A stretch of DNA of 39,698 nt from Pseudomonadota bacterium (GTDB lineage Bacteria > Pseudomonadota > Gammaproteobacteria > Steroidobacterales > Steroidobacteraceae), in NCBI GenBank assembly GCA_026398785.1, contig JAPLSF010000289.1:1-39698 (forward strand), written 5' to 3'. Each line of letters opens with the position of its first letter. Positions within the stretch are counted from its first letter, which is position 1. Both the position numbers and the translations under genes were made by a program. This document shows, one piece after another, positions 23,738-31,960 of the stretch. Under the pieces are notes generated by a model, which worked only from the letters and a program-made list of their open reading frames with translations, ran no database searches and had not been told where the DNA came from.

Positions 23738-24796
23738 TTGATCGTCTCCACGACACTGACCGCCAGCAATGCCGACATCATCGGTGACGCACTGGCTTCC
23801 GTGCTGCAGCAGGTCGACCGTTGCATCGTGATCGACACGGGGGCGAAGGACGACACCGTCGAAGTCGCGCGCCGGGTGGCGGGCGACAAGCTGCTGCTGC
23901 GCGAGTTTCCATGGAAGAACGATTTCGCGGCGGCGAGAAATTTTGCGCTCGATGCCGCGGCAGCAGCGGGCGCGACCTGGGCCGTCACGCTCGACACGGA
24001 CGAGCGACTGGTGTTCGACCGGGGCTTCGACCTCGCGCGCACCCTGGCGCGCACGCAGGCACAGGTCTGCATGGTCCTCGACGACGTCGGCAGCTACTCG
24101 AAAGAGCGCATCGTGCGCGTGCCGGCGAAAGTGCGGTGGGAGGGTCCGACCCATGAATGCCTCCAGGGACGCACGACCGCCGAGACGCTGAGCCTGCGCG
24201 GTGTCCGTTTCCATGAACTGCCTAAGGACCCCGCAGGTACCCGTCGCAAATTCGAACGCGACGCGGCGATCCTCAAGCGCTACACGAAGCAGCATGCGAA
24301 GCAGGCACGCTGGTTCTACTACCTCGGCGCGTCGCATAAGAACCTCGGCGAGTTCGCAGCGGCAATCGAGGCGTTCCGCACCTGTGCCGAACTACGCGGC
24401 TGGGAAGAAGAAGGGGCGTGGGCGTGCTACGGCGCCGCCGAATGCTGCTGCAGCCTGTTCCGCTGGCTCGACGCCGTGCAGTTCTGTGCCGCGGGCCTTG
24501 CCATTCGGCCCGCCACGGCAGAACTGGCATGGCTTGCGGGATTCGCTGCCTTCAAGGCCAAGCGCTACGACGATGCGGTGGCCTGGTCGAACATGGCGAT
24601 CGCCAACGGATTGTTCAGGGGCCGTGGCGAGCAGTTCGAGCGCATCAGCTTCCGGCACCCACCCGGGCTGTACGAAGGCCCGTTCGACGTTCTCCGTTGG
24701 GCGTATAAGGCCTTAGGCAACGAGAAGGCCGAGGCCGAAGCGCTGCGCGATTACGAACGCGCGAAGCGTGCACGCGAGGCCGCGCCGGTCGCTTGA
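23738..24796 (+). CDS. Family 2 glycosyltransferase with C-terminal TPR-like repeats
   Basis: The product is 352 residues. The N-terminal GT-A domain has VSTTLTASNADIIGDALAS, VDRCIVIDTGAKDDT, FPWKNDFAAARNFAL and the metal/nucleotide-sugar motif LDTDERL (Asp86-x-Asp88). This is the pattern of short family 2 transferases in the SunS/LgtD-like group. From about residue 195 the chain turns into helical repeats (ARWFYYLGASHKNLGEFAAAIEAF, then WACYGAAECC, then AELAWLAGFAAFKAKRYDDAV), resembling TPRs. The start is TTG at 23738, two bases after the dehydrogenase stop. Acceptor unknown. Confidence 0.82.
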   Translation: MIVSTTLTASNADIIGDALASVLQQVDRCIVIDTGAKDDTVEVARRVAGDKLLLREFPWKNDFAAARNFALDAAAAAGATWAVTLDTDERLVFDRGFDLARTLARTQAQVCMVLDDVGSYSKERIVRVPAKVRWEGPTHECLQGRTTAETLSLRGVRFHELPKDPAGTRRKFERDAAILKRYTKQHAKQARWFYYLGASHKNLGEFAAAIEAFRTCAELRGWEEEGAWACYGAAECCCSLFRWLDAVQFCAAGLAIRPATAELAWLAGFAAFKAKRYDDAVAWSNMAIANGLFRGRGEQFERISFRHPPGLYEGPFDVLRWAYKALGNEKAEAEALRDYERAKRAREAAPVA

Positions 24797-24831
24797 GCGC
24801 GGGGCAAGGGGGGGATTTGTCGACTCAAGCG

Positions 24832-25413
24832 ATGCCCGACGTGGTGATCCGCCGCTGCCTGGTCAGCGACGCCGCAGATCTTGCGGCATTCGCTGCTCGT
24901 ACCTTTGCCGAAGCCTTTGCCAACTGCACGAGTGCGGACGACATGCAGGCCCACCTCGCCGCGACCTATCGGCCAGACCTGCAAGCGCGTGAACTCGCGG
25001 ATCCCACGGTCATCACGTTGCTGGCGCTGCAAGACTCACGGATTGTTGCCTATGCGCAGGTCCGTCGGAACCCAATGGCGCCAGCCTGCGTCACGCAGCC
25101 CGATGCGGTCGAACTGCAGCGCTTCTACGCGGACCGCTCGTTGCACGGGACGGAACTCACGATGCGACTGATGCAACGCGCACTCGCTGCGGCGCGTGAA
25201 CTTGGCGGCCGGTACGCGTGGCTTGGTGTCTGGGAGCGCAATTCCCGCGCCATGGCCTTCTATCGCAAGGCGGGATTCGACGAGATCGGTTCCACTCACT
25301 ACGTGGTTGGGTCGGATCGGCAGATCGATCGCGTGTTTATCGCAGCGCTGTCGCCGTTGCATCCGGTGACCGCGACGCACCCGCGTCAACCCCTGCGGAC
25401 GGGGCAAGCATGA
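24832..25413 (+). CDS. GNAT-family N-acetyltransferase
   Basis: The product is 193 residues from the ATG at 24832. Upstream TTG codons at 24817 (with AAGGGGGG a few bases before it) or 24793 (overlapping the previous stop) are alternatives. GNAT features: MPDVVIRRCLVSDAADL at the N-terminus, acetyl-CoA loop region RFYADRSLHGTELTMRLM, and WLGVWERNSRAMAFYRKAGFDEIG. The family acetylates amines on small molecules or proteins; the substrate cannot be read from sequence. Its stop overlaps the next start by four bases, so the two are translationally coupled. Confidence 0.85.
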   Translation: MPDVVIRRCLVSDAADLAAFAARTFAEAFANCTSADDMQAHLAATYRPDLQARELADPTVITLLALQDSRIVAYAQVRRNPMAPACVTQPDAVELQRFYADRSLHGTELTMRLMQRALAAARELGGRYAWLGVWERNSRAMAFYRKAGFDEIGSTHYVVGSDRQIDRVFIAALSPLHPVTATHPRQPLRTGQA

Positions 25414-26483
25414 AAAAGTACAAGGTCGTGCAGTGGGCAACCGGCGGCATGGGAAAAAACTGCCTGCGCGCATTGATCGATCATCCGGCGATGGAACTCG
25501 TCGGCGTCTACGTCTACGGCGCCGACAAGGCAGGCAAGGACGCCGGAACTATCGCGCGACGCGCGCCCACCGGTGTCCTCGCCACGCGCAACTTCGATGA
25601 AATCCTTGCGCTGGACGCTGACGTCGTCATTCATGCGGCACGGCTCGCACCGCCTTACGGCTCGCACGATGCGGACATCCTGCCTCTGCTGGCGGCCGGC
25701 AAGAACGTCATCAGCATCAACGGCTACAGTCGACCACAGCACTGGGGCGGCGAGCGAGTGGCAGCGCTGGAAGCCGCGTGCCGGAAAGGCGGAACGTCGC
25801 TGCTCGGCGCGGGACTGAATCCCGGCTACGCGGGTGAACAACTTGCGGTCGTGGCGACGGGAGTGTGCACGGAAGTCGATCACATCGAAGTCATCGAGAG
25901 CGTGGATTGCCGCGGCGTCCGCAGCCCGGACTACGTTTTCAAGATTCTCGGGTTCGGCTCGGAGCCGAACGCTGTCGATCCGAACGATCCGGCCTGGGGC
26001 CCGTCGTCGTCCCTCAATGGGATGTATGCAGAAGTCCTGTCCACCATGGCAGAGCGCCTGGGGATGCCGCTAGAGCGCGTGGATACCGAGCACCGGGTAT
26101 TCCCGGCGTCGACGGACCTGCAGATCGGCGCCGGAGCGATACCGAAGGGCCGCGTCAGCCACTTCAACTGGCGTTGGCATGGAATCGTGCAGCGCTCGCC
26201 GCGTCTCACCATATCCATTCACTGGTACATGGAGACGGCACATCTCGATGACCCGCACCCGCCGCTGTGGCGAATCCACGTGCAGGGGCAGCCCGGTGTG
26301 CGCATCTCGCTCGACATGGAAAAGCGCGCAGGGGACAGGTCACCGACGTCGGCCGAGCAGATTGCGGTGGCGGGTTCGGTGATCAACGCGATTCCCATCG
26401 TTTGTGCGGCACCGCCTGGGGTCATGATGAGACCACTGGCCACTCCGTACCAGTTTGGTTTCGCTCACCCACTGTCCGGCTGA
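25410..26483 (+). CDS. Dihydrodipicolinate-reductase-like NAD(P)H oxidoreductase (2,4-diaminopentanoate dehydrogenase-like family)
   Basis: The product is 357 residues. The N-terminal Rossmann domain opens with VVQWATGGMGKNCLRALIDHP (GxxGxxG) and runs through DADVVIHAARL and GKNVISINGYSRP. The middle carries GAGLNPGYAGEQLAVVATG and the rest is an alpha/beta substrate domain with IGAGAIPKGRVSHFNWRW. This matches the family related to DapB and to 2,4-diaminopentanoate dehydrogenase, which is common in actinobacteria and steroid-degrading proteobacteria and mostly uncharacterised. Start ATG at 25410 overlaps the acetyltransferase stop. Substrate unknown. Confidence 0.8.
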   Translation: MKKYKVVQWATGGMGKNCLRALIDHPAMELVGVYVYGADKAGKDAGTIARRAPTGVLATRNFDEILALDADVVIHAARLAPPYGSHDADILPLLAAGKNVISINGYSRPQHWGGERVAALEAACRKGGTSLLGAGLNPGYAGEQLAVVATGVCTEVDHIEVIESVDCRGVRSPDYVFKILGFGSEPNAVDPNDPAWGPSSSLNGMYAEVLSTMAERLGMPLERVDTEHRVFPASTDLQIGAGAIPKGRVSHFNWRWHGIVQRSPRLTISIHWYMETAHLDDPHPPLWRIHVQGQPGVRISLDMEKRAGDRSPTSAEQIAVAGSVINAIPIVCAAPPGVMMRPLATPYQFGFAHPLSG

Positions 26484-26489
26484 CAGGTG

Positions 26490-26514
26490 GCCGGAGCGCG
26501 TCCTGCTTCCCGGC
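26490..26514. terminator. Possible bidirectional hairpin between convergent genes
   Basis: GCCGGAGC (26490-26497) can pair with GCT-TC-CCGGC (26505-26514), giving a 5+3 base-pair stem with a two-base bulge. It sits in the 44-base gap between two convergent genes. No T-run follows on either strand, so termination is only suggested. Confidence 0.2.
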
Positions 26515-26527
26515 GGCAACACTGCAA

Positions 26528-26992
26528 TCAATAAGGACTCCCATCCTTGTGAAAGTAGCCGCCGCCACCGGTGTAGCGACCAGCCTTGAAGGCCATGTCG
26601 ATGTCGGAGTATTCGCCACCGTCCTCAGCGCTGCGATTGCCGGCCACCAGGAACGTGGCGTCCTGCGTCGACCGGTTCTGCAGGCAGTGTCCGCTTTTCA
26701 CCCCGGCCGGAAACCCGGCACTGTCACCGGCGATCAGCACGTCCTCACCGTCATCGGTCACCAGCACGAGTTCTCCCGACAGTACGTAGATGAACTCGTC
26801 CTCGTGCGTGTGCCAGTGCCGCTGGCTCGACCATGCGCCAGGGGCTAAGCGAACCAGGTTCACGCCAAGGTGTGTCAGTCCGGCGGCGACGCCGAGCCGG
26901 TGCCAGCTGCGGCCGCGACAGGGTTCGTCGAACGGAGCGGGGTAGCTGGAGCCTGATCCTGCTGGGGCGGCGTGCAAGTTTATCTTTGGCAT
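26528..26992 (-). CDS. Cupin-domain protein
   Basis: The product is 154 residues with one small beta-barrel cupin domain. The metal-binding motif RHWHTHEDEFIYVLSGE (about 58-74) supplies His59, His61 and an acidic residue. A second motif region lies at AGDSAGFPAGVKSGHCLQN. Sequence around CRGRSWHRLGVAAGLTHLGV resembles single-domain cupins annotated as generic or as sugar-epimerase-like. The ATG at 26992 has GAGGAAAG just upstream and is preferred over a longer frame opening at 27055. Ligand and reaction cannot be told. Confidence 0.82.
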   Translation of the reverse strand: MPKINLHAAPAGSGSSYPAPFDEPCRGRSWHRLGVAAGLTHLGVNLVRLAPGAWSSQRHWHTHEDEFIYVLSGELVLVTDDGEDVLIAGDSAGFPAGVKSGHCLQNRSTQDATFLVAGNRSAEDGGEYSDIDMAFKAGRYTGGGGYFHKDGSPY

Positions 26993-27114
26993 GTCTTTCC
27001 TCGTGGAACAGTTCGTAGCGATCCGTGTGCTAGCCTGACCGTCGCACAATACCAACGGGGATGGTGCCCATGAACACCCAAATGCCGTGCCCGCTGCCGG
27101 CGCGCGGCTGAACC

Positions 27115-27693
27115 ATGCTGTTGCGCAAGATCATCCGTCACGTCCAGGAGCAAAGCCGGACCGCCATCGCGTACGCAGAGGAGGGCGAACTCAGCGAGGG
27201 GTCGCATTGGAAGACCGTGCTCGCGTTCTACCAGTCGAGCCAGGTCGCGCCATACCGCTCGGAGGACACGACGTACCGGGAACTGATGAACGCCGGTGAT
27301 CTGAGTCTGATTCGGAACGAGAAGCTGCGCGATGCCCTGGCCAAGTACTACGTCACCGGAACCGGGCCGAATAACCTGTTCGTCCTGCAACTGGTGCCGG
27401 AGTATCGGGCGAACGTCCGTGGCAACACTCCGTCCCGGGTCTCGCGGCACATCTGGGCAAAGTGCTTTAGAGAATTGACCGGCGTCCAGCTCGAAACGCT
27501 GCTCGATTGCGAATCGCCGGTGAGCGACGCTACCGCACAGGCCATCCTCGACTCGTACCTAGCAGTACCCGGGCTGTTGTCCGAGCTGCGCTTCTGGATC
27601 ACGACGCAGGAAACAGGTATCGCCTTGCTCGGCGGCGTTCGAGGCTCGGCGGAGGTGCTCGCGCAGCGGGTACGGGATGAGCTCGGGAAGTGA
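27115..27693 (+). CDS. DUF6090-like protein, apparently lacking its membrane anchor
   Basis: The product is 192 residues. The first residues (MLLRKIIRHVQEQ) resemble the start of a widespread family of small membrane proteins, recalled from memory, that continue into one transmembrane helix and a long coiled coil. Here that part is missing, and the chain goes straight to the family's C-terminal half: TTYRELMNAGDLSLIRNEKL, RDALAKYY, VRGNTPSRVSRHIW and PGLLSELRFWI. An in-frame stop at 27109-27111 rules out a longer N-terminus. The function of the family is not known. It may be an internally deleted, possibly non-functional copy. Confidence 0.6.
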   Translation: MLLRKIIRHVQEQSRTAIAYAEEGELSEGSHWKTVLAFYQSSQVAPYRSEDTTYRELMNAGDLSLIRNEKLRDALAKYYVTGTGPNNLFVLQLVPEYRANVRGNTPSRVSRHIWAKCFRELTGVQLETLLDCESPVSDATAQAILDSYLAVPGLLSELRFWITTQETGIALLGGVRGSAEVLAQRVRDELGK

Positions 27694-27747
27694 CGCATTG
27701 CGAGTCTGTTCGAGCGTCCGAATCAACGCCCGGGAGGGACGATCTGG

Positions 27748-28284
27748 TCACTCGCCCGACCTTCCGGTCGATGCGGTGGGTGATTTGGAAATCGCGGCAA
27801 GAATGCCGGCCAGGATGCGCGTGGGGGACGGCGGGCATCCAGGCACCACGACATCCACGGGAATCACGTTCGCGACGGCGCCGCAGCTGGCATAGCTCGT
27901 ACCGAAGATTCCACCGCAAGCACCACAGTCGCCCACTGCAACCACCAGTTTGGGGTCCGGGGTGGCGTCGTACGTGCGACGGAGCGCAACCTCCATGTGG
28001 CGCGACACCGGGCCCGTGACCAGCAGCAGGTCCGCGTGGCGCGGACTGGCAACGAAGCGGATGCCAAGCGACTCGATGCTGTAGATCGGGTTGCACAGCG
28101 CATGGATCTCGAGTTCGCAGCCATTGCAGGAGCCTGCATCGACTGCGCGGATGCACAGCGCGCGACCGAGCACTGTGCGGATACCCGCTTCCAATGCCTC
28201 GCGCACGCGCAGTTCGTCAGCCGGAGCCGGTGGGGCTTCGGTGACGAGGCCGGTCTTCAATATCTGTTGCAGGGTCTTGAGCAT
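27748..28284 (-). CDS. hyfI: HyfI/NuoB-like small subunit of an Ehr-type complex
   Basis: Electron-transfer subunit equivalent to NuoB/HycG/HyfI, expected to hold the cluster (N2-like) nearest the large subunit. The product is 178 residues. Four cysteine ligands are intact: Cys53 and Cys56 (GSCNGCELEI), Cys120 (VGDCGACGG) and Cys150 (VPGCPPSP). The N-terminal 40 residues form a short extension typical of Hyf-type small subunits. Last gene of the six-gene operon, eight or nine bases after the large-subunit gene. With no NuoI/HyfH-type ferredoxin subunit encoded here, how electrons would reach this cluster is unclear. Confidence 0.88.
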   Translation of the reverse strand: MLKTLQQILKTGLVTEAPPAPADELRVREALEAGIRTVLGRALCIRAVDAGSCNGCELEIHALCNPIYSIESLGIRFVASPRHADLLLVTGPVSRHMEVALRRTYDATPDPKLVVAVGDCGACGGIFGTSYASCGAVANVIPVDVVVPGCPPSPTRILAGILAAISKSPTASTGRSGE

Positions 28285-28293
28285 GTGCCGGGA

Positions 28294-29829
28294 TCAGAGG
28301 TCGTGACCGCTGTAGGACAGATTGAACGACTTGTTGATGAGCGGAAAGTCGGGAACGATGTTGCCGATGATCGCGTGCTCGAGCGCGGGCCAGTTGTGCC
28401 AGGACGGGTCCTGCGGATGACAGCGCAGGATGCTCCCGTCCGCTCCTGCCTCCAGGCCCACGACCACGGGTCCGCGCCACGCCTCGATGAGTCCGACACC
28501 GACTGCTCCGGCCCGCGGTACGGTCACGGCGATCACGTACTCGCCGGACGGCAGCGCACGCAGGATTCGCCGCACGATGCGCACCGACTCGACGAATTCT
28601 TCGAAACGGAGGGTGACTCGGGCCAGCACATCACCGCCCAGCTGTACGGACCGGCGCACCTCCAGCTCGTCATAGGGCGCGCACGCCGCGTCCACGCGCA
28701 GGTCGAGCAGCTGGCCGCTTGCTCGTCCGGCGAGGCCGACGAGCCCGAGCCAGGCGGCGAGTTCCGGCAGCACGGCGCCCGCTCCAGCGAACCGATCCCG
28801 CAGGCCGGTGTGCTCGTCGTAGATACCGCGCAGTGCCGACACGTCATCGGTGAGTTGAACCATGCACGCATCGAGCGCTGCGGCACCGGCCGGAGCGAGG
28901 TCGTGGCGCGTGCCGCCCGGCACGACGAAGTCGAGCAGGTAGCGTTGTCCAAGCGCCTGTTCGGTTGCACGCAGCAGTTGCTCCTTCAGGCGCGAAAACT
29001 GCGCGAGCCCGAAGGCGAATCCGGCATCATTGCCGAGCGCACCGAGGTCGCCGAGGTGGTTGGCGATGCGCTCCAGTTCGAGCGCCAGCGCCCGCAGCCA
29101 CGACGCTCGCCGTGGCACCGCGGTCCCCGTCATGTCCTCGAGTGCCTGGCAATAGGCCCACGCATAGGCCACGCCCGAGTCACCGGACACCCGCGCCGCG
29201 AGGCGGTGTCCGTCGAGGATCGGCTGTTCGGTGAAGCGTCGCTCAATGCCCTTGTGCGCGAAGCCCAGGCGTTGCTCTAGCCGCAGCACCTTTTCACCCA
29301 CCACGGAGAAACGGAAGTGGCCGGGCTCGATGATGCCGGCATGCACCGGGCCGACCGCAATCTCATGGACGCCATCGCCCTCGACCCGCACGAACGCGTA
29401 ATCGTCGAGCGGAGACTGAGGTGACGAGGGCATCGGGTCGGCGGACAACGGGAACGCGTCCGCGGGCCATGCGGCATGGCGCAGCCAGGGCCGGGTGTCC
29501 CGCTCAGTCGATCGCAGGCCACACAGATCGAACACGGCCCGCTGCATGCGGCTGGCTGATGGGAACACGTCCTCGACGCCGGGGTACTGTCGGGTGCCGT
29601 CCGCGATCGGAACGCTGATCAAGAGTACGCGCGGTGGTGCGATGGCCACTGCATGGAGCGTGTCGCACTGCCCGACCCGATTCGTGCCCCAGAGCGCGAG
29701 CAATCGTCCCCCGGCGGCTGCAATGTCCTGCGCCAGGTCACGCCACTCGAGCGGGTCGACCACGAGTTGTGAGATGGCCGCTCCGTCATGAGTCGACGTC
29801 GCCCGAGTCATCCAGCGCGAGAGGCTCAC
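28294..29829 (-). CDS. hyfG: HyfG/NuoCD-like large subunit without NiFe-binding cysteines
   Basis: The product is 511 residues. Residues 1-~130 are a shortened NuoC-like (30 kDa) domain, and the rest is the 49 kDa/hydrogenase large-subunit fold: VGPVHAGIIEPGHFRFSVVGEK (about 159-180), LGFAHKGIERRF, LELERIANHLGDLGAL. In true NiFe hydrogenases two CxxC motifs bind nickel. Here the first reads RVSGDSG (213-219, both Cys replaced by Asp/Ser context) and the C-terminal one reads DFPLINKSFNLS (494-505) without cysteine. It therefore cannot hold a NiFe centre. GTG start at 29829, one base after the hyfF-like stop. The catalytic role, if any, is unknown. Confidence 0.88.
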   Translation of the reverse strand: MSLSRWMTRATSTHDGAAISQLVVDPLEWRDLAQDIAAAGGRLLALWGTNRVGQCDTLHAVAIAPPRVLLISVPIADGTRQYPGVEDVFPSASRMQRAVFDLCGLRSTERDTRPWLRHAAWPADAFPLSADPMPSSPQSPLDDYAFVRVEGDGVHEIAVGPVHAGIIEPGHFRFSVVGEKVLRLEQRLGFAHKGIERRFTEQPILDGHRLAARVSGDSGVAYAWAYCQALEDMTGTAVPRRASWLRALALELERIANHLGDLGALGNDAGFAFGLAQFSRLKEQLLRATEQALGQRYLLDFVVPGGTRHDLAPAGAAALDACMVQLTDDVSALRGIYDEHTGLRDRFAGAGAVLPELAAWLGLVGLAGRASGQLLDLRVDAACAPYDELEVRRSVQLGGDVLARVTLRFEEFVESVRIVRRILRALPSGEYVIAVTVPRAGAVGVGLIEAWRGPVVVGLEAGADGSILRCHPQDPSWHNWPALEHAIIGNIVPDFPLINKSFNLSYSGHDL

Positions 29830-29830
29830 G

Positions 29831-31288
29831 TCATTGCCCCACGATCATGCTGGCCGCGGCTCGATACCATTCGGCGAGGTACGGAGGGATGTACAGGCCG
29901 AGGAGCAATACCAGCGCCAGGTGCGCGAACACCGGCAGGAGGGCCGGCTGATGCGGCAGGCGCCGCCCCGTCGATTGACCGAGCACCATCGATTGCACGC
30001 GGCTGAAGACTGCCGCGAATGCCACGCCCAGGGCCAGCAGCAGGATCGGGGTGGCCCACGGCTCCTGTTTCATCGCGGTGGTCAGGATCAGGAACTCGCT
30101 GGCGAACACGCCGAAAGGCGGGAACCCGAGGATCGCAATCGAGCCGAGCATGAGGCCCCAGCCGATCGTGGGATTGAGTGCCAGCAGTCCGCGGATGTCT
30201 TCGATCTTCTGCGAGCCGGTCTTCTGGGCTGCATGACCCACCGCAAAGAAGATCGCCGACTTGGTCAGCGAATGCACGGTCATGTGCAGCAGGGCGGCAA
30301 AGTTGGCGACGGCTCCGCCCATCCCGAAGGCGAAGGCGATGATGCCCATGTGCTCGATCGACGAGTAGGCGAACAGCCGCTTGATGTCGCGCTGTCGCCA
30401 GAGGAACAGGGCTGACAGCACGACGGAAAGCAGCCCGAAGACCATCAGGATCTTCGACGGCAACGACGACTGCAGCGCTCCCTCCACCAGGATCTTGCAG
30501 CGCACCACGGCGTACATCGCAACGTTGAGCAGCAGGCCCGACAGTACGGCGGATACCGGCGTCGGACCTTCCGCATGCGCATCCGGCAACCAGTTGTGCA
30601 GGGGCGCGAGCCCGACTTTCGTGCCGTAGCCCACGAGCAGGAAGGCAAATGCCAGCCCGAGCACCGTGGGCTCGAGATCGCCCTTCACGGCCGCCAGGTG
30701 CGTCCACAGCAGCGCGCTGACACCTTCGGCGCCGAGAACCTTCTCTGCAGCGAAATACAACAGGATCGTACCGAACAGCGCCTGTGCTATGCCGACGCCG
30801 CACAGAATGAAATACTTCCAGCCGGCCTCGAGGCTCGCCGGAGTCCGGTACAGCGTCACCAGCAGCACGGTCGACAGCGTCGCCGCCTCGAGCGCCACCC
30901 ACAGCAGGCCCATGTTGTTGGTCGTGAGCGCCACCAGCATCATCGTCATGAAGAGCTGATACATAGAGTGGTAGAGCCGCAGCCGCCCCTGGCTCAGGCG
31001 GCCGTGCTCGGTCTCGATCCTCATGTAGGGCCGCGAGAAGATCGCCGTCGTCAGGCCCACGAATGCGGTCAGCGTCACGAGGAACACGTTGAACGGGTCC
31101 AGGAAGAACTGCTCGTTCGCCGCCGTCAGGTTGCCCTCGTTGATCACCCGCACGGTGACCGCCACTGCTGCGAGGAAGGTACCGAAGCTCAATGCGATGT
31201 TGATCTCGGCGGCACGCGGACGTGCACCCCACACGGCGAGCAGCACTGCCCCGAGCAATGGAGTCAGCAGCAGCACTGCAAACTCCAC
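29831..31288 (-). CDS. hyfF: HyfF/NuoN-like proton-conducting membrane subunit
   Basis: Antiporter-like membrane subunit of the complex, 485 residues, about 14 hydrophobic segments. The proton-channel residues are present: Glu134 in TM5 (WVALEAATLST) and Lys224 in TM7 (GYGTKVGLAPLHNWLPDAH), with the family signature GPTPVSAVLSG. The TM8 position that is Lys in the HyfB-like partner is Asn255 here. SIEHMGIIAFAFG and KIEDIRGLL follow as in HyfF/HycC relatives. GTG start directly abuts the hyfE-like stop (TAG then GTG). Probably pumps or conducts protons (or Na+) across the inner membrane. Confidence 0.9.
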   Translation of the reverse strand: MEFAVLLLTPLLGAVLLAVWGARPRAAEINIALSFGTFLAAVAVTVRVINEGNLTAANEQFFLDPFNVFLVTLTAFVGLTTAIFSRPYMRIETEHGRLSQGRLRLYHSMYQLFMTMMLVALTTNNMGLLWVALEAATLSTVLLVTLYRTPASLEAGWKYFILCGVGIAQALFGTILLYFAAEKVLGAEGVSALLWTHLAAVKGDLEPTVLGLAFAFLLVGYGTKVGLAPLHNWLPDAHAEGPTPVSAVLSGLLLNVAMYAVVRCKILVEGALQSSLPSKILMVFGLLSVVLSALFLWRQRDIKRLFAYSSIEHMGIIAFAFGMGGAVANFAALLHMTVHSLTKSAIFFAVGHAAQKTGSQKIEDIRGLLALNPTIGWGLMLGSIAILGFPPFGVFASEFLILTTAMKQEPWATPILLLALGVAFAAVFSRVQSMVLGQSTGRRLPHQPALLPVFAHLALVLLLGLYIPPYLAEWYRAAASMIVGQ

Positions 31289-31957
31289 CTACTGGTCCTC
31301 CTTGAGCGATTCGAGGTTCTGCAGGTCGAGGCTGTCGAACTGCTCGCGAATCTGGAAGAAAAACACCCCGAGAACCAGCATCGCGACCAGCACGTCGAGC
31401 GCCACGCCGAATTCCACGATCATCGGCATGCCGTAGGTGGCGCTCATGGCGCCGAAGAACAGGCCGTTCTCCATCGACAGGAATCCGACCACCTGCGACA
31501 TGGCCTTGCGGCGCGTGATCATGGTGATGAACGCGAGCAGGATGACCGCCACTGCAATCCCCAATGAATTGCGGGTCGCAGTGCTCGCGAGCTGGGCGAT
31601 CGGCTGGGCGAGGCCAAAGGAGAACACCACGGTGACGAGCCCGATGAGCATCGTGCCCGGCACGTTGAGCAGCGGTTCGCTGTCCCACTGCACGTTCAAG
31701 CGCTTGATGAGCGCGTGCAGCAACCACGGCAACGCAATGACCTTGAGCCCGAGCGTCAGCGCCGCGGAGACGTACAGGTGATTCTGTCCGGTGCGCCAGG
31801 CGAGCAGCATCGTGGCGATGAACAGCATGGCGCCCTGCAGCGCCAGGAGATTGACGAGCGCCACTATGCGTCGCTGCGCGAGCATGGCGAACGACAGCAG
31901 CAGCAGGATCGCAGCGCAGGCGTTGAGCAGTTGCAGGTCCAATGGCGTGTGCTGCAT
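31289..31957 (-). CDS. hyfE: HyfE/NuoK-like membrane subunit
   Basis: Small membrane subunit of 222 residues with about seven hydrophobic segments, related at its C-terminal half to NuoK/MrpC. Recognisable parts: LLALQGAMLFIATMLL, LYVSAALTLGLKVIALPWLL, RKAMSQVVGFLSMENGLFFGA (with the NuoK-type Glu) and EFGVALDVLVAMLVLGVFFF. It lies between the HyfC-like and HyfF-like genes, the standard position of HyfE. ATG at 31957, three bases after hyfC stops. It would line the ion path between the NuoH-like and NuoN-like modules. Confidence 0.88.
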   Translation of the reverse strand: MQHTPLDLQLLNACAAILLLLSFAMLAQRRIVALVNLLALQGAMLFIATMLLAWRTGQNHLYVSAALTLGLKVIALPWLLHALIKRLNVQWDSEPLLNVPGTMLIGLVTVVFSFGLAQPIAQLASTATRNSLGIAVAVILLAFITMITRRKAMSQVVGFLSMENGLFFGAMSATYGMPMIVEFGVALDVLVAMLVLGVFFFQIREQFDSLDLQNLESLKEDQ

Positions 31958-31960
31958 GCC

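Noticed and set aside
27997-29280. 427-codon plus-strand open frame opposite hyfG and hyfI
   Set aside because: Antisense shadow; composition unlike a real protein.
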